Assembly (NCBI GenBank): GCA_019925095.2 | Contig: CM034392.1 | Location: 6,646,887-6,710,886, forward strand | DNA: 64,000 nucleotides | Source: Dendrolimus kikuchii | Lineage: Eukaryota > Arthropoda > Insecta > Lepidoptera > Lasiocampidae | Reading direction: 5' to 3' | Part shown: in pieces, positions 43,901-58,900 of the stretch | Layout: every line of letters starts with the position of its first letter | How positions within the stretch are numbered: position 1 is the stretch's first letter | Program-made: the position numbers and the translations under genes | Notes under the pieces: generated by a model | What the model was told of the DNA's origin: nothing | The model's input: only the letters and a program-made list of their open reading frames with translations | Database searches by the model: none

Positions 43901-46900
43901 AAGAGAACCTCTTGAAGACAATGATCCAAATCGAGAACACATTCTTCGAGCTCGGCAGGACGTGTCAGAGGAATTGCCTTATTATATGCGATAGGGGTGC
44001 CATGGATGCTAGTGCATGTAAGTAAGATCAATATTATTTTACATTTCTCAATGCAGTTAGATATAGATATGAAATATGAACTTTTATTAAAGTATTCCTA
44101 TTTCTGGGTAAATTTTCCGAGCAGGAACGGAAAAAGAATACAATTTCCTGCGGCCAGGCGGCCTGTTGTGAGAGGCGACAAAACAACCCACAGCCATGTG
44201 GTAAGGTAATTGCCCGACTGGATGGCTACCACCCCTGGTCTAGAGTATGACACCATAACAACCTTGAGTTGTGTTCCGGCATTAGTGACCAGGTTCCAGT
44301 CTCCCTTAAGAGAGCAGCAGCGCCTTTGTAGCCTTTAGTGTTGCAAATGTCCATAGGCGAGGGTAACCGCTTTCCATCATGTGGGCCGTCTGCCTGTCTG
44401 CTGAACTCGTGAAATAAAAAAATGTATATATTGTTCCAAGTTAAGATCTGTTTACGCAAAGATTTTATTCCAATAAGGCGAGTTGATTCCTGACGCTCTA
44501 ACATTCACTGGTTCGATAGTTTCTCTGACCTAATGTACGTATTAATTTAAGTAAGCAGCAGCATAATATTGACCCATTTGGGAACAAATTAGCCAAGCGG
44601 TGTCTAGGCCATACATTTTTTACGGCTAGTTTTATAGTGTACTGTAGGCTGTAGGTATATCTACGTGTTACTTAATTAAGATATTATTCGCGAAAACCTG
44701 CAAATGTTAAATAAAATAATATTGTAAAGATTACCATGTATAGTGCAGCAATTATTTAGCGCTCCTGAAGCATAATAATCACAAAAATTTATCTTTATTC
44801 ATTTGTTAATATTCGAGTCTGGTCTCTATTGATACATTATATCAGATAAATAAATGTTCTACTGTTATGTGCAGTACATAATAACACAGGTCGTGGTGTA
44901 TTCAGGAACTATTCTTCACTAAAAATAGCAAGCTCTCGTGATTGTTGATACCATTGACGTATGCAGTATATCTTGTAAGACATCAGATAGTATACAACAA
45001 TATCTTAGATGTTATTGTTATCTTGAAAATAAATACAATGATGTATTTAAACTTGTCAGCGCCACTATAATTTTTTTTGGCATAACAATATAAAATCGTG
45101 AATACAGTCAATTGATTTATTTCATAGAATGTTTTAGGTATTTCTCGTAAGCGCATCGTAGAATCATACATGGACAATATACTATTACGGCTGTATCGCC
45201 TTTTGGGACTTTGCTTTTAAAGTTATTGCAGCAGGTGTTTCAACAAGTATAAATGGTTATATGAAAACTAGATTTGCATAGTGATTTTCTTGATTTTACG
45301 TATAGTTAGGTACTGTAAAATTTTGTCAGGATCTCATATAAGCATAGCGGACCAATAAGTTATTTTCTCATGCTCTATTATACATTTAAAAAATAGGAAA
45401 GTATAAAATACAATATTGTACATCAAATATTCATATATTCCTTCCATAAATTTTGTGAGATATTTCTCTTTTCATCCTAACCCCTCGTTTGCATTATGCC
45501 CATTTTCTCGGCAGAACGCAGGAAAGTGACGAGGCAAGTGGGCAGCGCGAGTATAAAATGATAAAATATATTACTTTAACATGCTCGCGCTTCCCACTTC
45601 CTTAGAGATCGCTTTTAGCGATAAGACCAGTATTTGGGCAAAATTAAAACAGTACTAGTCTAAGTTCCTGTAGTAACGTAAAAATTATCTATTTGAGTGT
45701 TTAAATATTGTATAATAAAGTATATTTTAAGATAAGTAAAAGTATAGTTTGTAAGTTAGAATCAGGTGTTCTATGAGCACGCGTGTAATGTATTCAAATT
45801 ATTTTCATGATTTCTCATAACAAGTCATCCAGTATATTTCCAAGCAACAAAGTAGCTTCTGTACATATACATATATTTATGTTGTAAGCTTTATACTTGG
45901 GCGGTAATCTTCCTATAATCCAGCCGCGAAGTCTAAATAATTCCACAGTACGGTATCAGACGTATGAAATTACATTCATTGTTTAGTATCCAATATCCTG
46001 ATGCTACAAAGATTTGTTATTAGTACTTACTCGTAATGATATCATAATATCAGAGTAGGTATCATGATTATATGTGTATTTCATATACCTACTCTTACTT
46101 TGAAATGGCTTTGCTTCAATTTCGAATACATATCCCGCGTGTTTCGTATTTTTACTTTTCGCTCGTTTAAACTTTATATTTGTTTTTATCGGGATAAAAT
46201 GTAGCATAGTATGTGCTGCCTTGTTATCAAAAGTTCTTATGTGCCGTATTTATTGATGATGATCATGTTCTTCTGTTCACTCCTAAGGGCGTTTAGAACT
46301 TATAAACAATAAAAAAGATATCAGATTTTCTTAAGAGTCCGTTTTCTGTCAAAAGAGTAATATTACTGTGACTTGGGATACAACGAGAGGGAAATCGTGC
46401 TTTGAAAAAGATCCCTGTGTTTCAGTACCTCAGTACAACTAAAGCTATCTTTGTCAGTTATTATTCTGAGTTCAGTATGTATAATATCAGTGTGTGGCTA
46501 TATCCATATAAATGCACTTCGGTAAGCGATTGCCTCTGTTAATGAAATAATAATAATGCCAAACACATTTTAATTATTAGTAAAAAGTCTTGTTGAATAA
46601 TAATTCAAATACACACACGAGCAAATTGATAAATAAATAAGAACACAGTCGTAACTTCCTTATATACTTATAATATACTGGATTAGGTCATACGCGAATG
46701 CATTGTATGATTATTAAAATTTATATTTAAGCTATTGTTACGTGTCTGGGACTCGAAATTAAAATGCCGTTAGAATTACTATAGAATTTATTAGAACTAT
46801 ACAAACACGTATAACATAGGTACAAATATAGCTAGACACTACTAGTACAACTGCACGTTTCAATAACATGCGCAAAGTCCGTCACTACATCGCTTGTCGA

Positions 46901-49900
46901 ATCTACGTCTTACTCGTATCGTAATCCTCGCTCGACTGCCCCACCCCTCCGTTCGGGCATTGTTTTATAGTAAACTGTACAATACACAATGGAAGCTCGT
47001 GGGCTGGGTTCTTCCAAGAAAATGTAATTTGCACACCTGCTAACGGCCAACAAAGTAGAAAACAATAACAATAAGGATTAGTTCGACACTATTGACGGCC
47101 ATAAAAGAAATAGAAAAATAATAGCATGTTTTTCTTAATTACAAATTCTAAACACAAAGTAAACAAAAGAATTCCTAAATCCGGGAAGGCAATAAACTGC
47201 GCTTTTACGACCGGCAGGTGTGCGCATTTCTTTGTCGGTGTGTAACACTATTGAATAATTCATGTATGTCTTTCTATCTATTCTTTTGCCTTATCATTTT
47301 TGTAAAATGAGCATTGCTTGTTTGAAGTTTGTAAAATTTTAACCAATAGTTAAGGCAAATGAGTAGATAGTAAAATATGAGAAACTCTGCATAAAGGAGG
47401 TTCCTTGTATGAGGACAAAAAGCAGCATAAATTGCCGACAAATCAAGGTGACCTTACAATACATTCATCGCATTTTACGCTTGTTTTAGGTTCTTTCAAA
47501 TGTTTTGTAAGTGTGATGTAAATACAAACGTACCAGTTTAATCGCAAAAGGAAAAATCCTTTTCACTGTTTTATTGCTAGTACGTCAGACTTCTGAAGGG
47601 TTTTAAGGGCGTTGATAATCTACTTTACGGGCGCATGTGTTATTTATTTCCTTTGTGATTCCTATATACTAGTCACATGTTTTATTGCGTCAGCGTTATG
47701 AATCCTTACAAATTGTAATCCGTAGTACATAAATGTGAAAGCTACTTTATTTGAATGTTTATAATATGTTCTTTCTTCACGGCTTTGGGATTGAACCGAG
47801 CATCATGAAATTTGCCATATGTGTACATTCGATAAATGGTATGATTATAGAATACGATTGCTTTAAGACTTCATACTTTATATGTATTATATTTATTATC
47901 TATAATATTATAAAATTCTAAACATGCCGTGTTGAAATTGTTTAAAAAACAACAACTGGAATATACTATATAAACGACTGAGAACACAATGCAATTTTTT
48001 TTAGATTTCTTGTATATTTGTCTATTTGTTCGGGATTCACGTAAAACTACAGGGCCGATTTCGATGTGGTTTTCGCTGATTGACAGCAAATTCTTACACT
48101 TATTATTCTGGGAATTATATAAAATGGCCACATAGAAAAAAAAACAATTCCAATGCGATTTTTTCACTGATCGGTAGCAAATTTTATGTAAAAAATAAAA
48201 TTATACCGGGACTCGCGCGGGAATTTCCCGGGAGCGGTTTGAAGTTGTTCGGATGCATAAAAATTTGCTTATTCTGACACAGTTTTCACTAAAACTAGAG
48301 CTTACGTTCTTTTTTAAATGCTACGATACTTTGTGTCACGGAAATTCCACGGGAATTTTCCCGTGGGTGTTATTTATTATATTATTTCTAATCCGGGTGG
48401 CTTCGACTGACCTCTGTGTTTTGTTGGGCAGTTGTCTAGACTATATGGACTTAATTTCTTTGTTATTATTATATATAAAAACTGAATTAAGTTTTTATGT
48501 TAGTAAAATAAAACTACTGGCTAGGGTTTGCCCCCCTTATCTATATTTACACCAAATTGGCTTAAGAGTTTTTGCAACATCGCAAATGATCACCGAAATT
48601 TTTTAATTCACAATAGGTATGGCCGATTGTGTAGGACCCAAAATATTTTCCCAACTTTATCTATATGCAAAACTTGTTGTAAAACGTTTAAATAAACTTA
48701 AATTTGGCAGATATAACGTATTTCCCGTCACATTGAAAATAGGGATCTAAATATAAGCTACAAAATATTAGACTACAGGCAACACAAACTATGTTATAAG
48801 TAAAATATCTTTCCAATTAAATAAATTACTATAATAAAGCAGTATTAAATCGACGAATCAACGTTTACAACAGATTTATAAAGCTATGCTATAATAAAAC
48901 ATGAGCCTACTAAACGTAAGTAGGAAACTATATCCGAAAGGAACTGTGGCACGCGATCCTAATCAAATTTACGACAGTCGCTGATCATAAATCTTGAAAA
49001 TTTTATATGTCATAAAACCGGTTACATTAAATTGAGCTTTCTTAGATACATTTCTTGTGTCTATAAAATAATGATGAAATAGGTTGTTTCCTCAATATAA
49101 ATTATACTCTTCACTAAGCCAGGTAATCAGAATTTCCCATTGTCCATTTTACAGTTATATCCAAAGAGAAATGGGAGACCATGTTGAGTGCAAACAACTG
49201 GAACAGCGTAGAATTGCGGGACAACAGATACAACCATATAGTCCACATGGTGTCAGCGGCTAACGGCGCTGAAGACTTTTACTCCACAGAGGTGAGTCAT
49301 ACTTATTAAACAGCCTTTCGCTTTTTGGCGAGAAGTGATGGACGTTGTTAGCACATCGTAGTAATAGCAACTTAATCATTTGTTTGCAAAGTAGTTAACT
49401 TAAACCACATTAGCTGACTACGTCGAAGAAATGTGTCAGCTATATGAGTTCATTTTACCCACCCACACTTCATTGCGAATAATTGATTTATAACCGCGTT
49501 TTTATTCGTTAAAATGTAGTTTTCAACGTGTAACGTTAAAAAATACTCGAAAGAAAATGTGTATCCTGTATCTACATATCTGTAAAGAAAAGAAGAAATC
49601 AAATTTATAATTATAGTGTCTTAAATATACTCGCAGATTTATATGGGAATAAAAACTATTTTTATGTATTTACGGGAATATATTTTATTTAAGCACGTTA
49701 ATTACATTTTTAAACTAAGGAAAACTAAAACCATAGAGTAGGAGGCACATACACAAAGAGGTGTGATGACGTTAATTCAAAACACCTTGTATAGGTAAGG
49801 TTTTGTTCAACAGGTTCTAGACACTAGCCCCTAATATCTGTTGGTTTATCTATCAATGAAACTGTGATTTCTGTTACTTTAGTCTCAACATTAATTAATG

Positions 49901-52900
49901 GCCACAAATAATTACATTCGTATTTGAGTAACAAAAAGTAAGAAAAAAAAATCATGAGTCAGCATATCCGATTTTTTAAGTGATACAGTGTGTTGTTTAC
50001 AACCCATTATAATACCTAAAAGCAAATGACGTCATTCAAATTCATCAAAGAGCCAGCTCTCGGTCGTTTGACGGATGAAGGATTGCGAAAAAACATGACT
50101 GCACCAATGTCATAGCAGAACAATTGTTTTAATGTGCAATCTGTCAAATGTAAGCAGGAAATGTGGGTTACTTATCTGTCCCAAATTCAGCTGGGCTAAT
50201 GAGAAGATACAAACATCGCGAACAATTTGCTCGATTAGATTTTCAGCTCGTTATTTTTGTTCGTACCTACGAGTTACAAACATCACGTATCCGTTCAGTA
50301 TATCCAGTGTTATTTGATGTATTTATATGTAATATTTTTAAGTTTTGTTTTGTTCGATATTAGAAATATCTGCAAAAGTAAAATCTACTGGCATTCTTCA
50401 TTTTAGAAGTTATTTATTTGACGTCCTAAATAATTTAAAATTTAACTGCCGTACCTTGATAAATTGCTTTCGTGTTTCGAATACCTTTAAGCGAGGACTT
50501 TATTTTACTAGCTTTAATGTCAGCACAGTACACCAGCATTCAACTTTAGTTTAAAATCAGATTCGGTACTTTTTTACTTTTTTTTACCTTGTCTGTGTAC
50601 AACATACGTAATAATCGCTTTATCCAAGTGTGTATAATTTGTTGTAATTCCATCATTCCTTTGCCATAGTTGAAAATTATAAACAATACGCAGATTCATA
50701 AATCAGTGTTTGTCTAAAATAGAAATGATAATACTTCGAACAAAGATTAGTAACTTACCGCTTAGTTTCATGTATAATGTGCGTTTTACTTTAACCATAA
50801 TATTTTATTGTTATTATTCTATGCGGCCTAAATATCGTAATGTCGGTCATTTGCATTGGCTCTGTAACAAAAAAATAACAATTATAGCAGTCACGTGTTA
50901 AATAAAGAAGCTCCGTTGTATTAATAGGAAAAGTGGAACTTCACAAAACATTTGAGCTTCAGAGCGACTCCTATGTATTGCGGGTTTATAATCACTTTTA
51001 ACACGTTGTCCACCTATTAATAATCAAAAAAACTAACATCTGGGCATGTAGTATATGAAAAGCTTTTGTTATGACCATTTCTATCAAAATTTAAGTTTCT
51101 GTGTATGTAAGTTTAATTATATATATTTTTTTATTGCATGAGTTCAGCAGACAGGCAGACGGGCTACTTGATGGAAAGCGGTTACCATCTTTTAGAAACA
51201 TATATGAAGCTACAATTTTTAAAATTTCGTTTAACATTAATTGAAGTGAAAACAGTTCAGGTGAACTGTTTATGAAAGTAATTGACATTGACCTCACAGC
51301 TAGTGTAGATGTTGTTATAGATTTCATTCGGGAAATAGGTCATGGACTACGCGTACTAATGATTGTTTAACTTGTTTATTTTATGAATAAATTCAATTAG
51401 TTTGAGCCCTAGAGTTGTATGTGAAATTAACAACTTATACTTCAAAATTTCTGATGCCTTTATTATAAAAATTATGTATATTGGATTAGATGCATTTATG
51501 AATCGTGTTTTAATATCCAAAATCTTTAATATAAATATTTTATTTTGAAATGGTCAGCATGGAATAAATAAATCGGCCAAGTGCGTGTTAAAATGGACCA
51601 CTGTATACATTACAAGAAATGTTTAAGCCTCAAGTATATGTATGGCGGATTCTTTATTTTTTATCACATTCACTACATTGCAGTGTTGTATAGCGCCATA
51701 TAGTTTTACTAAACCTAATATAGTACCAGTACATTTTGGGGAAAACTACTATGTTATTCAAATACTATCTAACATATCATAAAAATTCTTGGAATCTAGT
51801 ATTAGTAGGACATATCCTGATGTTTTACTGGAACCTGGTCACTAATGGCGATCCACAACTCAAGGTTGTTATGGCGTCATACTCTAGACCAGCGGTGGTA
51901 GCCACCCAGTCGGGCAAATACCCTACCGGCTGTGGGTTGTTTTGTCGCCTCTTACGACAGGCAGCCCGGCCGCAGGAAATTGTATTCTTTCTCCGTTCCG
52001 TAAGATTTGTATGATATGACACGTATATATATATTTTTGTCAATTTGCCATAGGACTTCATCCAATTAAATTTAATTACATATAGGTATAGGTCGTGGTA
52101 GCGTAATGGCTAGTGCACGCGTCCCAAACTCAAAGGGCGCGGGTTCAATCCTGACCGGAACGCATGCATCACTTCGTCAGTTTTCTGATCTAATGTGCAT
52201 ATTGTTACAATTACCACGTGCTAATAACGGTGAAGGAAAACATCGTCATGCAACCTGCACATCGAGATAACCCATGTGTCAAACCTGCCAGGCCGCCTTG
52301 GACAAGCGTGGTGGGTATACGTCCGTTCCCCTATAACGGGAGGCCCGAGCCCAGCAGTGGGACATTTATGGGCTGATATTATTATAATTATATTATAGGT
52401 ATAGGTAAGATACAAATGAACTTGTTACAATAAGTTGTTTAGTACAAGAATATTCTGCTAATACGGGAAGTTGTTCAATAAAGAACAAAGCACCGAAAAG
52501 ACTGCGAAGCCTTTTAACGTCCTGTCAACTTATTTCCACAAATCACCGGTCACGTGTAAATACAATGCGAACATGTGACGGAAAACGTGATTTAGAATAA
52601 AACGCAGTACATTGCACCTCGTATGTCTCATTAGTATACCAACGTTCTAGTATACGGCCTCAGTACGAATATTGTAATACAAAACGATAATGTTAATTAT
52701 TCATGTCGCATACAATATGAGGAAACAGGTCATTGACATGATCGACTAGATATGCTAGATTCGAAAAAGGAAATCGATAAATACTTTATTAGGTAACCGG
52801 TTGTAGTCATTTAAAATGCATATGAATCGGTATCTGATTTTTGAATTTACAAATGCGGGTTAAAAAAAAAATATCCGATCTGCATATGGTAAAAACGAAC

Positions 52901-55900
52901 AATTATTCTATTTCATTAGAAAAATCTTTTTGTAACTATTTTACTAATTTGGCTACAAGGCCTTTTTCAGATAAATCTTATGTTATCATTGCACTACTAT
53001 TTACTCTTCAGATATATAATAGAGTACATTACTGGAAGTACTTCGTAATACCGAAGTAAGAAAGAGAGTTGGTCTGAAAGAGAGTGTCGGGGTGAAGGTA
53101 AGGAAAGGAATGCTCCGGTGGTTCGGGTATGTTGAAACTATGAATGTATGAATGAAAGTGAGGTGTGTAAGAATGGGCCTAAATGGCGCTCTGTTGTTCG
53201 TGCCTACCCCGCAAGGGAACTGGCGTGAAGTTATGTATGTATGTATTTCTGGAAGGAGTTATCTCGCATTATTAAGCTATTTTTATATCGATTAAAGGTA
53301 CAACTCTATTTAAGCTTGGTTTACATATATACATACATATTATCACGCCTTTTTCCCATAGGGGTAGGCAGAGACTATAGATCTCCACTTGCGACGATCC
53401 TGACAAACAATTTTCGCTTCATCTACTTTCATTAACCTCTTCATACATGCACGTTTATTTGATATGCTTTTTACCTGACCTCGTTTTAACACTTCTGTTA
53501 TTTGATCATGGTGTGTACATCGTGGTCTACGGGTACCAACTCTCCCATTCACAATACTGTCATACACTTGTTTTGTGATTCTATTTTCATCCATCCTCTC
53601 TGCATGCCCAAACCACCTTAACATTCATTTTTCAACTCTTTGTTATTACATCTTCTTTCAATCTACAACGTTCCCTTATTACACTATTCCGTATCATATC
53701 ATTCATGCTTACCTCACATATACTTCTCAAAGCTCTCATTTCAACTGCATTTATTCTACTTTCATGCTTCTTCTTCTTCATGCTTGGTTTAAGAAATATA
53801 AATTAATTTTCTCATTGGTTACAAAGTGCATTATAACTTCTTATTTCACTCACCTCTTTAATTGTTAAAATAAGTTCCGACCTCGCCTGCAAGAGATTTA
53901 TTAATTTTTTAAACGGACACAAACGGAATGGTGAATAACACTTATAAGCGTGCGAAATAGCTATAACTAGTATCATAACATCTATCATAAAAGATATTAT
54001 AATGTTTATAATAATAGCTATAAGGGAATATTATAATTAACAATAAAAACACATTTTACAATTCAACGCGTGCCATATGCAATGAACACACGATAACATT
54101 CATATCATATTACATATGAATACATTATTTATAATAATACATCTTATTGCAATGATTAATAACTATATAGTAACTACAATTAATTATACAAATAAGTTTT
54201 ATATTATATTATAGAATATAAATTCTCGATACCGGTTTAAAATTATTGTATTTTATGTACATATGGTGTCTTTTGGAGATAGTAAATAGTTAAGTACATA
54301 AAAACCACAAAGAATTTGTTTCATTCCTTTTACGGCAATAAGAATAGTTCAAACAAAATTACAATTAAGTTACGAAAAGAATTTCTATGAATGAGTTTAA
54401 TTTTTTTTTGAAAAATTGTGATGTATGTCTTTCAAGACCACGGGCCATAAAAATGGCCCGGACTTTTGCTGGCTTGCGTGGGGCCATGGAGAGGCCAACA
54501 CGTAGAGGCCCTTTGACAAATTTAATGTAAATGCGGCGTGACACTGACCGGCGATTATCCCTGTCTACACCATATAGTAATGCACCCAAGGACAAGCCCC
54601 GGCTAGTGTAGGACTATTGTAGGAAATAAGAACAAAAAGTACCGAACTATTGGGGTGAACTGCTAGTGGTGCTAGGGGTCTAGGAATATGGAGACTAGGC
54701 GTCTGCCCGTCGCTATGTTCAGGGAATATGGAAAAATGGGCAGAAGGTGACTCGCCACTCCCTGCATGGGCCTCAAAAAATGCCATAGAAGACAAGGACA
54801 ACATGGATGAGTGGCTAAGGGATGTCAAGAGGTGGGCTGCAGGTTCATCAGAAGCTACTTCTGACTTGATGCCATTTATCACTTCCAAAGCTTGAGTCTG
54901 AATTTTAGCGATCGCCACTCCGTGCCGGCTGGCTAAGGCAAGCACGGAGGCGGGTACGAGGTGTCGCTACTCACATAAGGCTTCGCTACAAAGCCCTCCT
55001 GCGGGTTTATTAAATAAAATAATTGTTATTATTATCTCAATTATTCGTTTGTTTTTTTTTTGCATGAGATCAGCAACCAGGCAGACGGCCCGCCTGATGG
55101 AAAGCGGTTACCATCGCCAATGGACGGTAACCCCAAGGTACTTCCTATTTGCTGCCACTCTCTAAAGGGAGGCTGGAAACTGGCCGCTAATGCCGGAACA
55201 CGTCGGAAAAACCAAAATCAAATAAAATTACCGCGCTTAAAACCGTTAAAACGTAGTTTTATTATCTATACAAGTCGCGAAAACTTAAGAAAATATTACA
55301 ACTCAAGGTTGTTATGGCGCCATACTATATACCAGAGGTGGTAGGCATCCAGACGGGCAAATACCCTACCATCTGATTGTGTGTTTCTGTTGTTAATAAT
55401 TTCATAAGTATACAACAGTGCAGTGTTTTTAAGTTTCATAAATTAAATCTTCTTCAAATATGTTGATGAAATAAGGCTTTTTGTTATGGTAATCGATAGT
55501 TTAATTTACCTCTCACAATTTAGAAGCACCTAGTTTTTGTTATACAGTAAGGTAAAGTAATCATTAAATCATATGTATGTAAAATACTACAATCTCTTAT
55601 AAACCAGTCTTAATATCAAGTTTCTAAAAAATGACCGTTTTAATGCCGCTTTAATAAGAAATAATTAAACAGCAAAATTGAACCCGATATAAATCTAATA
55701 TATTTTTTATCTTTAAATATGTGTGACAAGAGTCGTATGCTTGTTGTATTAACATTATTGATGTACAATCAATATGTCTAGTCAATTAAACACAACAACA
55801 AAAACCCAAACTTTATAGGTTATCAAGATTTTATCAAAATGTATATTTCCACCTTTCACTATAACATTAATCAGTTGCAACTTTGTAAATGGTTGTAAAT

Positions 55901-58900
55901 TATTAATCAGTTAAAAGTTACACGATGAACATTACTATGTTGATAATATAATTTAATAGGACAAAGTGCTGTTTAGACCGGCCTCGCCAATTAATTGCGC
56001 TCATGATGAAACTCCATTATCTTTGATGATAATCGAGTTCATTTATTTTTATAGGGCTTACGGGTATTACGGTTTTATTTATTTATTGTACCTGATGTTG
56101 TGCGTACATTGATACGGTTTCTAGGAAATTCGGTATTTTTTCATTGGAAAAATAATCTTTGTATGAGTAATATATTATGTAAGGATATCTCTACGTATAA
56201 GACATTTTAAGCGACTTGTTCAGCGTTATGTCATCAAAAGAAAACCATGTACATTACCTTTATAAAATTTAATTACTGAATGATTTTTTTTTTAACGTTT
56301 GCTTATAGGCAAACTGGCAAACGATTCCACTTTATGGCAAGTGGCTACCGTCGCCCATGGACATCTGCAACACTAAGGGAGCCGATGCGTTGCTTACCTC
56401 GTATACAATATATTCAGAGCTTATGCATCTCATGTCAATAATGACATGAGATGACAATGAGACATGTCTCCTAAGAAACTTAACATCAAACAGTTTAAAC
56501 ATGATATCAAAATCAAACTAAGAATATTTTTGTACCCATTATTAATATTTACTAGCTGTATCTCTCCAGTACCATCCAGGTTAACACGCTGCTCCGCTCC
56601 TTTGGGCCGTATCGTAATATTACACACACTATAAGCTTATCTAATGATCTGAATGTTTAACACGATAATAATTCCAGAACCCCTACTACATATGATTAGC
56701 GCTTTAAACTCGCAGGCAAAAATACACAAAAATTCTGTTTTCAAGACAAAAAAAATGCATTTACGAAGCCTGTTTACATTGTTTGAAAGTTAAATATTAC
56801 GCACCCTACAACGGAAGGGAACGTGCGATAAAATAAGTACTCTCATCTAAATATCTACTTTAAATAGGTACTTAGATGAAAAAATATGTATAAGAATTGC
56901 ACCAATGCGTTTTACATCACGAGAATAAATAAGCTGAATAATCAAACCTCCTTGGAAGTGACTTTGATCAATGTATTTGTCTCACTTTAATACTATAGAG
57001 AAAATGAGACGAAGCATGTAGTTCTAATTTTCACCACACACAAGTGACGCCATTTGCAAATGCACACCATTTTCATATTAGAAACCTCAAAGATTTTTGC
57101 AACTTTCCAACTAATATTTTTGTTTGTTTTATTACCAATTCTACTGTTTTCCCGCAAATGTATTGAAAAATGTATGACGCAGGTGCGGTTGTTGCTTTTT
57201 ACAATCTCGTAACTATTATATGTATACTATACTCTCATTCTCACCTAAGTATCGGTGAAAGTATCTATTTTACCGCACGTCCCATTGTATGGTGCGTAAT
57301 TTTTAACTTTCGAACAATGTATACAGGTTTCGTAAATGCATTTTTAAGCAAATGTGTTGAAAATTATTACTATGATTTTATTAAATAGATTATAATAAAT
57401 AACACGTTTTCAAACCTAACAGTCTCTTAAGCAATAAAGTCTCGTCAATTTTTTCCTGGCAACAATGGAACGTCACTATCAGACGATAATAAATGTCGCA
57501 TGATGATAACGGAATCCATGTGACTGATAATATTACTATTTGAGATGGTATTAATGTTTATTTTGATTTCCCAAGGTTAAGGATTATGTTTGTTTCGAAT
57601 GGACGTTATCTCGCGAAATCATGATGTATTTCTTTCACATGGTCGCGAAAATGTCTGTTTTGGTATTAACCTATATTGTTGTATGTTGTATGAGTTTACG
57701 ACTTCAAGTGGGCAATCCTACGAAGAATGTAACAAAATAATATAGTGCTGCATTAGACGGATAAATCAAATTGAAGGCATAACACTCAAAGGACACAATA
57801 CGATTCTATGATATTGAATTATTCATATTTATATGGATCACTTTAATTTATTCAAATTGAAAGACAGATGAACAGTCTTATACCGGTTTAATGTTCCACT
57901 TATTTCTCTGTCACTGATACTTCTATATAAAAAAATGATATATACATAATGATATGTATGATACGTAACGTCTGAAAATCCCCTTTTTATGTTATTTAAT
58001 TTAGTAACGAAACTCGTATCATATTAAGATATTTTTGAAGGAATACTCGTCACGTCGGACACGTCAATCAAGATAATTTAGAACACTTAGAACATGGCAA
58101 TCCAAAACACTGAGTCATAAACACTTGTCAAACAATAGTTTTTATTACCTCCAGGACCACGCGTGCCGCTCCGAAGGCGTCGAACTCGCGAGGGAGTTGG
58201 ACTACAACGCAGCAGCAGCATGGATCGGCCATCCGTACTTCGACGTCATCGACAACTCAACGGACTTCGACAAGAAGATGAACCGCCTCATCGCTTGCGT
58301 TTGCCAAAAGATCGGTATCGACACCGGCGACAGGCTCAACGTCAACTCGACCAAACGCAAGTTCCTCGTCAAGACCCCGCTGTTGCCAGATTCCGAGTTC
58401 CCGCCCTTCCAGGACTTCGACGTCGTACACAACTACTTGCAGAGCGACGTTCGCAAGGCGCAGGTTAGGCTGCGCAAGCGCGGCCAGAAGGGCCATTGGT
58501 CTTACATTCACACGTTAAGGAAGTTCCACCCGACGAATGGGCAGTCCGTGGAAGTTAGGACGCAGTTGAATCACAGGGACTACCTGAATTTGCTGCCTCA
58601 GCGCGACGATGCTCACTTCACAATATTCAAGAAGCGACGCTGTTTCATATACAACAACCAGTACTATCAGTTGGACATCTATAGGCAGCCAACGCATCCC
58701 AGGTGATTTACATTTCACTACTATTATATTATTACAGCCCATGGGGGAACTATATGAATTTTCATAAATAAAAATTTCCTGTGTTCATTCTTTGATAATT
58801 GCAGACAACTGAACTGTAACTGATCTTGCTATTCTGCTGCAAAGCCTTGTGTGTATAAATTATGTATTTGGCAATTATAGTATTGATAAGTACTGCTTCA

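Noticed and set aside
52094..52170. A genuine tRNA gene
   Set aside because: A and B boxes are present but the sequence continues as a 300-bp element with target duplications, and a second diverged copy exists at 4512; it is a SINE head.
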